From Deroplatys truncata (lineage: Eukaryota > Arthropoda > Insecta > Mantodea > Mantidae), in NCBI GenBank assembly GCA_030765065.1, contig CM060982.1:14381630-14445629 (forward strand): a DNA stretch of 64,000 nucleotides, written 5' to 3'. Below the pieces are notes generated by a model. That model was not told where the DNA came from. It searched no databases and was given only the letters and a program-made list of their open reading frames with translations. A program made the position numbers and the translations under genes. Positions 58,252 through 64,000 of the stretch are shown piece by piece. How positions within the stretch are numbered: position 1 is the stretch's first letter; every line of letters starts with the position of its first letter.

Positions 58252-58997
58252 CATTGTAATGTAATTCGAGAGAGAGAGACTATGTGTTTTTTACCTTATT
58301 TGAAAGTATGCCATTTCATGTAATTCTGTTTAATGAGAGAGAGAGAGAGACTATGTGTTTTTTTACATTATTAAAAGTATGCCATTTCATGTAATTCTGC
58401 TTAATGAGGGACTTGGTAAACCATACTTTTTTCGAGTTCACATGTCCAGTACTCATTTTCTTTGTAATTGAACTTTTTATATACTTTGAACTTCACAAAT
58501 CTTGTTTTATAAATGAAAACACATGTTCACCTGAATAAGTACTCATTTTTACATGTTTATACTTTTTTGGGATGAGGGTTATATTTTCTTTAAAGTTTAT
58601 GGTATATGTTATGTAAACCAATTTTTTGAGTTCACAAGTGTTGTTTATGAATGTCGTCCCCATTTAATGTAATTCTGCTTAATGTGAGAGATTGTTGTGC
58701 ATTTTTTATACTTAAAGCTTTTTATGATGTAAACCATACTTTTTAGAGAGATTTCATTTTATGCTTTGAAGTTCACAAAATCTTGTTTTATAAATGCAAA
58801 CACATGTCCACCTGAATAAGTACTCATTTTTACATGTTTATACTTTTTGGGGGTGATGGGGAATAAGTAGGGTTATTTTTAAAAAATAAATAAAACTCAA
58901 TTACTTTTGGATTCTGTTGCTTTATTTCTTAAGAAATAAAATTATACAACACACATCCTGAATCCTAAAAACATTTTGTCTTAGTTTTTTGCATCTT
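58252..58997. terminator. Shared convergent 3' region of PolB and integrase
   Basis: 746 bp between two converging genes. Two tandem arrays occur: a unit with GAGAGAGAGACTATGTG and AGTATGCCATTTCATGTAAT (58268-58410), and a unit with CTTGTTTTATAAATG and CACCTGAATAAGTACTCATT (58498-58580 and 58785-58860). AATAAA on the plus strand near 58885-58890 would end PolB transcripts. AATAAA on the minus strand near 58921-58940 would end the integrase unit. The signals are only tens of bp apart, so the transcripts probably overlap little. Confidence 0.55.
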
Positions 58998-59915
58998 CTA
59001 CACTACAGCAGTCCTTTCTATCCATTCACTTTTTGGAAAGCCTAGCCACTTGACGAGTAACCTATTCCCACGTCGACGTAGTAATTTTTCTACGAGATAT
59101 GTGTCAGGGTAACTAGTTCTTAATAATTCATGACCATAGAATCCACCTTGTATTACCTTCCCCTCACCATCTTCCAGATGATAGGTGGGTGGGACTGTGC
59201 TTCTTACCCTGACAATGCGAAAGATTTCAGTGCTCCAATTAGGTGTGTAACCTTTCTCGAGTAGACCCTTATGCCTAGAGATCCTAACACGGTCCCCAAC
59301 ACTGAACCTCCTGGCGTTCCTCTTTTCGTACCTCATAACATCACGACGATACACCGTGAGGAGGAGATCGTTGTTCCTGACGTCGCGAGGCTTCATCTGA
59401 ATCGTCGAATGGTAAGTATTATTGTAGATGTTAATGATTCTTGGCAAGAGATCCAGCCATTTATATGAACCTTTAGTCAGAAATTCCTTATGCATCATAG
59501 TTTTAAGCGTTCTTATTAAACGCTCGACAGCAGCAGCCTTAATGACACTGAATGTACTATAGGGATTAATTCCATACCTGGTCATTAATTGCTTGAAATG
59601 CTTATTGTAAAATTCCTTGCCGTTATCGGATTGAATATTCTTAGGTGTTGTATTCAGATCCTCCAGTATATCTCGCATTGCTTTTGTAACATTCACTCCG
59701 GTCTTGTCCTTCACAGGTCTTGCATAAGCCATTTTTGAGTAAAAATTAACAGCAATAAGAATGTACTTATAGTTTCTGTTTTGTTTTGCGTATGGTATCA
59801 TTTCAATAAGGTCTATTTGTAATAAGTCATTAAGACCTTTACTAATTATTTTCCTACGTAGAAACTTCCTTCTGGCCGGGGAATGTAATTCACTAACGAT
59901 GTTTCGTCTAATCAT
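58998..59915 (-). CDS. Retroviral-type integrase with C-terminal chromodomain
   Basis: 305 residues. The rve core has Asp35 (LLQIDLIEM), Asp97 (NIQSDNGKEF) and Glu131 (AAVERLIRTL), with 33 residues between the last two. An SH3-like basic part spans about 200-245 (RRFSVGDRVRISRHKG), and a chromodomain-like end about 273-305 (YLVEKLLRRRG...VKWLGFPKSEW). It joins element DNA to the host; the chromodomain may bias target choice to modified histones (inference). The start ATG overlaps the stop of the DUF8207-type gene by 4 nt (ATGA at 59912-59915). The N-terminal YDP block seen in the 38.2 kb remnant is not in this frame. Confidence 0.9.
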   Translation of the reverse strand: MIRRNIVSELHSPARRKFLRRKIISKGLNDLLQIDLIEMIPYAKQNRNYKYILIAVNFYSKMAYARPVKDKTGVNVTKAMRDILEDLNTTPKNIQSDNGKEFYNKHFKQLMTRYGINPYSTFSVIKAAAVERLIRTLKTMMHKEFLTKGSYKWLDLLPRIINIYNNTYHSTIQMKPRDVRNNDLLLTVYRRDVMRYEKRNARRFSVGDRVRISRHKGLLEKGYTPNWSTEIFRIVRVRSTVPPTYHLEDGEGKVIQGGFYGHELLRTSYPDTYLVEKLLRRRGNRLLVKWLGFPKSEWIERTAVV

Positions 59916-60676
59916 GCTATTATTTTCGAGTTTTTCAATTCTGTGATGATCTCTTGAATTTCCGTTGTATGATTCAAATTGCCAGCCTCTCTCGATGCAA
60001 TGAGCAATCTGAGTCTGCTAATCAGACTATTAGGATCGGACCAGTATACGTAGTCCAACTTCCTACCCGGAACGTGATGCTTCCATTCGAGACCGGAACC
60101 GGTCGTAGTGTCGATAAGCCTGCGTATGATATTCTTATATTTATACCCCTTGTTCGATCTCAGACGACCGCTCCTGGTGTAGCCCTGTCTGTGAACTAGA
60201 GTTTGTTTCAAAATCTGAGAATAAATATCCAGATCGTCTTCCGTATACGATGAGGTCTGAGGTACTCGCTTGAATAATAGTTCGTACAGCCCGGGGCTAG
60301 CCTCATAAGTCTCATCTCCTATCTGAACACTGTTATCTGCAAATGTAATTAATTTATTTCCTATCTTATAATCCCCGTCTTCATACCGTACTCCAAAGGT
60401 AACGTCCAGATCGCTGCCGCTAGCTGTTCGAACCTTCTTCAGATAATTCACAAGGGTATCGGCTTCTTCTTCTTCTTCTTCGGGGTGAGAGAGAGGGGTT
60501 TTGCTTTTTTCTTGATTCTTTAGTATATCCTTCAGAGGAACGGTGACGGGCTGAAGAACCTCGGACATCACGCGTTGGGTTTCGAACCTGAGACCCCTCA
60601 GGGAACGTAACTTTTCCCTTATCGCGTTACTGTGTCGAGCGATGGACTGCTTGAGTCTGATGCCTTCTACATCCAT
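59912..60676 (-). CDS. DUF8207-type protein of Maverick
   Basis: 254 residues. N-terminal helical, basic region (IARHSNAIREKLRSLRG), a Pro/Glu-rich acidic linker near 80-95, then the conserved domain with YKIGNKLITFADNSVQIG, SPGLYELLF and SNKGYKYKNIIRRL. The last 45 residues (VYWSDPNSLISRLRLLIASR) are helical and end at the integrase start. Function unknown; the same gene precedes integrase in the second Maverick at 37.5-38.4 kb, so the pairing is conserved across lineages. Starts 18 nt after the previous stop. Confidence 0.8.
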   Translation of the reverse strand: MDVEGIRLKQSIARHSNAIREKLRSLRGLRFETQRVMSEVLQPVTVPLKDILKNQEKSKTPLSHPEEEEEEADTLVNYLKKVRTASGSDLDVTFGVRYEDGDYKIGNKLITFADNSVQIGDETYEASPGLYELLFKRVPQTSSYTEDDLDIYSQILKQTLVHRQGYTRSGRLRSNKGYKYKNIIRRLIDTTTGSGLEWKHHVPGRKLDYVYWSDPNSLISRLRLLIASREAGNLNHTTEIQEIITELKNSKIIA

Positions 60677-60694
60677 CGTAAAATGAATGCAGAT

Positions 60695-61075
60695 TTAAGC
60701 TGCTGGCATCAATATATAGGAGATTTTTAAGTCGATACTTAGAATATGTCCATCTTTAGCACGATTAACTGGAGCTGTGAAGGTCAACTTATCGCCCAAC
60801 ATGACGAGTGCAGGATAACTTTCAACGCGTTTACCATTTATTGCAAATATTGCATCCGTTCTCGTATTGGGATGCGATGATGAAATCATATTGCAGCCAA
60901 ACACCTCTCCGCTAACCGGGGACCTGTAGTATTCGAGTCCCGAAGTTAGCATGTATCTCTGTGAGTTACCTCTGTACGGTTTCGTTTGCAATGTAATGAT
61001 GAGCTGTCCACTCATTTTCCCTAAAATAGTATTTATTAGATTCACTCGCGAATTAAGATTAGCAATACTATTCAT
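60695..61075 (-). CDS. Unknown 126-residue beta-rich Maverick protein
   Basis: The first ATG of the frame is at 61075 (an upstream GTG at 61090 overlaps the previous gene and is not needed). The protein begins MNSIANLNSRVNLINTILGK, a short heptad-like helix, then alternating hydrophobic strands such as GQLIITLQTKPY, DAIFAINGKRV and ILSIDLKISYILMP. No known domain recognised. Its position between the fibre-like and DUF8207-type genes suggests a small structural protein (inference only). The helix plus beta body would suit a trimeric attachment or cement protein. Confidence 0.65.
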   Translation of the reverse strand: MNSIANLNSRVNLINTILGKMSGQLIITLQTKPYRGNSQRYMLTSGLEYYRSPVSGEVFGCNMISSSHPNTRTDAIFAINGKRVESYPALVMLGDKLTFTAPVNRAKDGHILSIDLKISYILMPAA

Positions 61076-61083
61076 AATTGAGG

Positions 61084-61752
61084 CTACCACGGTATCAAGA
61101 TTTTTTCTACTGCTGCAATAATTTCTTGAGGCATAGAAGCTAGAGTTCGGTTTAAAACTGTCTGTGTTTCCGCATTTTTCTTTACAACTAAATGTCTAAC
61201 ATATTTTTTATTTGCGGCATCGTTATCGTCCACGGGATCGGCTATCTCTCTTATCCGTTTCTTTCGAAAGGAAACGTTACCGTTCGAATCGGGAAGCGGT
61301 GTGTGTGCATTTATGTAATCCAGAATATATTTTTTATTCGGAACATCATGATCGTCAACTGGAGGCAATGGTACCTTCATTCTTATCGTATCCAGAATGA
61401 CATTATTTTCTGCATCGCGTTTGAAAGCATATTTACTCAGGTATTCCATTAGGCTCTGATGTTGACCTTCGAGCGATGTTTGCACGTGCTGCCTAAGCAT
61501 AGCTTCAAATTCGCCCATACGCTGATATGAAGTCTTTTCGGTGAACGTCTGCATTCGATGCTCGACGATAGTCGTAAGCGTATCCACATAGTGTTTAGTC
61601 GTTGCATCATATTCTTCTTCAGGATCCTGAATGTTGCATAATCGCTTTTTCTTGAATTGATAGTTTCCCGTGTCATCTCGATTTATAATATAACGGTTAA
61701 GCACACCCCTGGATGGGATGATCCTGCGCGATCCGAATCTGTCGATACTCAT
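61084..61752 (-). CDS. Fibre-like protein with DAxNKxYV repeats
   Basis: 222 residues. Three copies of a motif typical of phage tail-fibre and collar proteins: RLCNIQDPEEEYDATTKHYV (about 37-56), VPLPPVDDHDVPNKKYILDY (about 127-146), and IREIADPVDDNDAANKKYV (about 168-186). Copies 1 and 3 are preceded by a GN-x-FKKKR-type lead. Between repeats 1 and 2 lies a helical stretch (about 58-110) likely to form a coiled coil. The repeats usually connect shaft segments of trimeric fibres, so a virion spike or fibre role is inferred. It lies 21 nt after the ATPase stop. Confidence 0.65.
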   Translation of the reverse strand: MSIDRFGSRRIIPSRGVLNRYIINRDDTGNYQFKKKRLCNIQDPEEEYDATTKHYVDTLTTIVEHRMQTFTEKTSYQRMGEFEAMLRQHVQTSLEGQHQSLMEYLSKYAFKRDAENNVILDTIRMKVPLPPVDDHDVPNKKYILDYINAHTPLPDSNGNVSFRKKRIREIADPVDDNDAANKKYVRHLVVKKNAETQTVLNRTLASMPQEIIAAVEKILIPW

Positions 61753-61773
61753 AGCTGTAATGAGCGATACTCT

Positions 61774-62481
61774 CTATTTATTCACTCTGATAAATAATAC
61801 ATCGAAACCGTTTCTGTATCGTCCTTCATTCAGTGGAAATTCAGGTACCATGACAACAAAGGGTCTCGAGTTCGATCTGTCATTACTCTCCCATACTTGC
61901 TTACACAACTCCCTGAATTCCATAAAAGACATGTCAGTATTTACGTAATCGTCGTATATGTGCTTTAAGTTGAGATTATCTTGTCGGAATAGTACGATCA
62001 TATTTGCATTGTCTCTAATTAGATGTTTGGGTACCTTTGCATAAGATTGTGCTAGATATACAGCATCGACGTTACGGTGTCTGCCCATGCTGTAATACGA
62101 AGCTATTTTACCGTGTTTCTCGTTGATGACGTCATCGAATACGAATATGGAATTTTCTCTGGCTTCTGAGGTTTCCAGTACTTTTTCACCGTCCTCGAAC
62201 GTGTACACTCCTATATCGGGTATGGTTTTCAGCACTTTGAACAGGTACTGATATTTCGGTTGATGCAGTGATTTCGAGTAAATGTAAAGATTCTCGAACC
62301 TTAGCCCGTTCTCGTGGATTAGCAGGTTGAGTAAGATATTCGTCTTCCCCGCATTCGAGCTACCCAGAATGAGCGCTCTGACGTTGCTCGGGAAGAGAGA
62401 GCCGTGCCTTCCCTCGCGAATGTCATTGTTGAAGTCTAAAACTTGTATGGGTAACGAGCACTTTTGCTTCACTACTTCCAT
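61774..62481 (-). CDS. A32-like genome-packaging ATPase
   Basis: 235 residues. Walker A GSSNAGKT (40-47), Walker B IFVFDD (112-117) and a sensor strand AVYLAQSYAKVP (140-151) with Gln145. C-terminal residues FVVMVPEFPL. These match HerA/FtsK-superfamily packaging ATPases of Mavericks, adintoviruses and large DNA viruses, which pump genomes into capsids (family knowledge). It is the first gene of the minus-strand run and is divergent from the PLA2/core gene, 54 bp away. It has all key residues, unlike the remnant at 36.6-37.3 kb. Confidence 0.9.
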   Translation of the reverse strand: MEVVKQKCSLPIQVLDFNNDIREGRHGSLFPSNVRALILGSSNAGKTNILLNLLIHENGLRFENLYIYSKSLHQPKYQYLFKVLKTIPDIGVYTFEDGEKVLETSEARENSIFVFDDVINEKHGKIASYYSMGRHRNVDAVYLAQSYAKVPKHLIRDNANMIVLFRQDNLNLKHIYDDYVNTDMSFMEFRELCKQVWESNDRSNSRPFVVMVPEFPLNEGRYRNGFDVLFIRVNK

Positions 62482-62535
62482 CGTGCGACTAAGATTATAA
62501 GTTATATCTTTCGCTTTTTATTTTCATAGTGTATC
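62482..62535. promoter_or_regulatory. 54-bp divergent intergenic region
   Basis: The ATPase (minus) and PLA2/core (plus) start codons are only 54 bp apart. AT-rich TATCTTTCGCTTTTTATTTT fills it. Both promoters and leaders must overlap or lie inside the genes. No clear TATA box. Confidence 0.45.
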
Positions 62536-63204
62536 ATGAGCTCTGGACGCGCTCGGAAGGGTTCCGGAGTACTTAATTCTTTGATTAATTCTCTACCGTT
62601 TGAGGCTCATTTGCCCGGCTACAGGTACTGCGGTCTCGGAACTAAGCTACATAAGCGATTGCAGCGAGGGGATCCTCCTATAAACGCATTGGACGCTGCG
62701 TGTCGAGAACACGATATCGCCTACGCCACACATCAGGATACTGTTCCGAGGCATTTGGCTGATAAGGTTCTTGTGGAAAAAGCCTGGAATCGGGTGCAGT
62801 CTGCCGACGCTACTTTTGGCGAGAAGCTTGCCGCTAGACTTGTGACCGCAATCATGAAGGGAAAGCTGGCCATGGATGCCGGATTGCGCAAACGTCGGAA
62901 GAGAATACTACCGCCACCCGCTAGAGGTGGGATCTTACCTTTGCTACCGCTTTTGGCAGCATTGGGTGCTGGAGGTAGCTTGGCAGGTGGAGCCGCACAG
63001 ATCGCTACCTCGGTGAATAAGAAACGTGCTGCGGAGAAGCAACTGAACGAGCTGGTTCGTCACAATCAGCACATGGAAGCATTAGCCACGGGCAAGGGCA
63101 GAGGTCTTAAGAAGGGAGGTGGACGACGCAGGAAGGGGAGGGGCTTGTATCTACGTCCAAAAAACTCGGGGCGAGGTCTGTACTTATCCCGGAAAAAGCC
63201 TTAA
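62536..63204 (+). CDS. Phospholipase A2 / core-like virion protein
   Basis: 222 residues. PLA2 part: calcium loop YCGLG (31-35) and catalytic CREHDIAY (56-63; His59, Asp60), the short virion type also found in parvoviruses and some adintoviruses. It is followed by a basic run LRKRRKR (117-123), then GGILPLLPLLAALGAGGSLAGG (131-152), a Gly-rich hydrophobic segment like that of core protein X. LAGG|A (149-153) fits the adenain consensus (M/I/L)xGG|x. The tail (185-222) is Gly/Arg/Lys-rich with two GRGLYL copies, suited to DNA binding or membrane action. Probable role: membrane penetration and genome condensation in the virion (inference). The end overlaps the protease frame. Confidence 0.8.
   Translation: MSSGRARKGSGVLNSLINSLPFEAHLPGYRYCGLGTKLHKRLQRGDPPINALDAACREHDIAYATHQDTVPRHLADKVLVEKAWNRVQSADATFGEKLAARLVTAIMKGKLAMDAGLRKRRKRILPPPARGGILPLLPLLAALGAGGSLAGGAAQIATSVNKKRAAEKQLNELVRHNQHMEALATGKGRGLKKGGGRRRKGRGLYLRPKNSGRGLYLSRKKP
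63159..63165 (+). promoter_or_regulatory. Candidate -1 ribosomal frameshift site A AAA AAC
   Basis: In the frame of the PLA2/core gene the codons are CCA AAA AAC, so the heptamer A AAA AAC has the exact X XXY YYZ phasing of a -1 slippery site. The -1 frame is open from here through the protease to 63530. Downstream, TCGGG (63166-63170) can pair with CCCGG (63188-63192) across 17 nt; a stronger structure was not seen by eye. Confidence 0.5.
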
Positions 63205-63530
63205 GCGGTGCGGAGATTGAAACTTATGCTGAACGTCTACGCATTCCTAATTTTAGAGGCGTATACATGCTAGATAAACTGCCTCTAAGACCTAGACGTG
63301 CAGAGAGGATCGTCGTCAATTTGGACAACTCGCAGAATCCCGGTACCCATTGGGTTGCTATACGCAAGGATGGTAATTTAGCATTTTATTTTGACAGTTT
63401 CGGCAATCTGAAACCTCCAAGAGAGATAGAATCCTATCTCGACGGTGTTAAGATCATGTATAACAGACACAGGTATCAGAATTTCGATTCTGTCATTTGT
63501 GGTCATCTGTGCTTGCAGTTTCTGTTATAA
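63165..63530 (+). CDS. Adenain-like cysteine protease
   Basis: Core motifs: PGTHWVAI (catalytic His), AFYFDSFG (Asp), YQ (oxyanion Gln) and SVICGHLCLQFLL (Cys nucleophile), as in the adenovirus protease/Ulp1 fold. The first ATG is at 63267 (87 residues) and would give a protein beginning just before the His motif. The frame is open and protein-like upstream (SGAEIETYAERLRIPNFRGV), so the real protein likely starts earlier, either by frameshift at 63159 or by a spliced leader. Family proteases are usually nearer 200 residues. It would mature the virion proteins, including the neighbouring PLA2/core protein. It stops 23 nt before the next ATG. Confidence 0.8.
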   Translation, partial: LGARSVLIPEKALSGAEIETYAERLRIPNFRGVYMLDKLPLRPRRAERIVVNLDNSQNPGTHWVAIRKDGNLAFYFDSFGNLKPPREIESYLDGVKIMYNRHRYQNFDSVICGHLCLQFLL

Positions 63531-63553
63531 AACACTTTCGACAGGATGTTCGA

Positions 63554-64000
63554 ATGGTCAAAATGAGTTACACTATCACTGTGAGCGGATCTGATTCTAG
63601 TTTCTCTACCCATTTGAATCCGCCACTCCATCTGGATCCAGATGGGGTTTACGAGATTGCTCTACTGAATTTCGAGACATTTTACTCGATACCAAATGTT
63701 GATCCTAGCAATAACCTTTTCCATTACGTGCGGGATGGAAAACTTGAAACTGTCGAAATTCCACCTGGAACTTATGAAATAGAAGATATAAACACCTTCC
63801 TCAAGGATAGACTCAAAGCCGGCGATGACTTTTTTCTCCGTCCCAATAATAACACTATGAAGGCTGAGGTTCGGTGCCCCTACTTTATCGATTTCGCTCG
63901 AGAGAGATCGGTGGGCTCTCTTCTCGGTTTCACCGGCAAGCGCACGGTGGAACCGGGTGTACTGACCGAGTCTGACGAACTGGTGAACATCTTTAAGGTC
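63554..64000 (+). CDS. Putative Maverick capsid (penton-like) protein, cut by window end
   Basis: 149 residues visible, open to the last base. Two possible ATGs, 63554 and 63563; the latter starts MSYTITVSG. Sequence such as YEIALLNFETFYSIPNVDPS, VEIPPGTYEIEDINTFL, RPNNNTMKAEV and SVGSLLGFTGKR is a familiar pattern in arthropod Maverick proteins, rich in short strands. It probably contributes to the capsid as the minor (penton-like) jelly-roll protein, but the assignment is from memory and position after the protease, not a diagnostic motif. A rival ATG at 63546 leads to a stop after 6 codons. Confidence 0.6.
   Translation, partial: MVKMSYTITVSGSDSSFSTHLNPPLHLDPDGVYEIALLNFETFYSIPNVDPSNNLFHYVRDGKLETVEIPPGTYEIEDINTFLKDRLKAGDDFFLRPNNNTMKAEVRCPYFIDFARERSVGSLLGFTGKRTVEPGVLTESDELVNIFKV

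Larger units (their letters stand above)
53190..64000. mobile_element. Intact-looking Maverick/Polinton (adintovirus-like) element, partial
   Basis: Ten gene products on both strands, all open, in an arrangement specific to Mavericks/adintoviruses: protein-primed family B polymerase, retroviral-type integrase, A32-like ATPase, adenain-like protease, PLA2/core-like protein, DUF8207-type, fibre-like and capsid-like proteins. The right end, with any major capsid gene and terminal inverted repeat, lies outside the window. The left terminal repeat was not identified and should lie between about 52500 and 53190. The absence of broken genes contrasts with the two other Mavericks here and indicates a recent insertion or recent activity. 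Confidence 0.85.

Noticed and set aside
55620-58254. Minus-strand frames opposite PolB
   Set aside because: They are shadows of the long plus-strand gene, with no motif of their own.

Overview
The window looks like an arthropod, probably insect, chromosome segment made almost entirely of transposable elements and endogenous virus-like elements. Reasons: LTR and non-LTR retrotransposons of arthropod types, Tc1/mariner transposases, a tRNA-derived SINE, AT-rich spacers with microsatellites, GT-AG introns, and Maverick/Polinton (adintovirus-like) genes. I recognise no ordinary host gene and no bacterial feature.

Layout. 0.4-3.0 kb: decayed non-LTR retrotransposon (RT, RNase H). 5.07-5.16 kb: tRNA-like SINE head. 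6.7-12.4 kb (minus): nearly full-length but broken I-clade-like element (ORF1 with zinc knuckles, endonuclease, RT, RNase H). Two partial relatives lie at 41.4-43.9 kb and 48.0-48.8 kb. 13.4-14.15 kb: another RT tail. 14.7-20.7 kb: a mariner pseudogene split by an LTR element (LTR-B, 15054-20571) that carries Gag and protease but no RT or integrase. 21.8-22.5 kb: LTR-element integrase remnant. 22.8-35.2 kb (minus): one Maverick polymerase pseudogene split by a 9.7-kb gypsy-like element (LTR-A, 24885-34577), which itself holds a solo LTR-B. 35.2-38.4 kb (plus): a second decayed Maverick (polymerase palm, ATPase, small core-like protein, DUF8207-type protein, integrase start). 44-51.6 kb: Gag-like and transposase remnants.

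53.2-64 kb: a third Maverick/adintovirus-like element whose visible genes are all open. It runs off the right edge. Plus strand: a spliced gene giving a small protein and a protein-primed family B DNA polymerase from one 7-nt first coding exon. Minus strand, tightly packed: packaging ATPase, fibre-like repeat protein, unknown 126-residue protein, DUF8207-type protein, integrase with chromodomain. Plus strand again, after a 54-bp divergent gap: a phospholipase A2/core-like protein, an adenain-like protease in the -1 frame behind a canonical slippery heptamer, and a putative capsid protein cut by the window end. Together these are a replication module (polymerase, integrase) and a virion module (ATPase, protease, PLA2/core, fibre-like and capsid proteins).

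The most interesting signals are in this last element: alternative exon use from the shared start, the predicted frameshift joining PLA2/core and protease, the fibre-type repeats, and an intron filled with acceptor-like repeats. The rest of the window gives a readable order of nested insertions.
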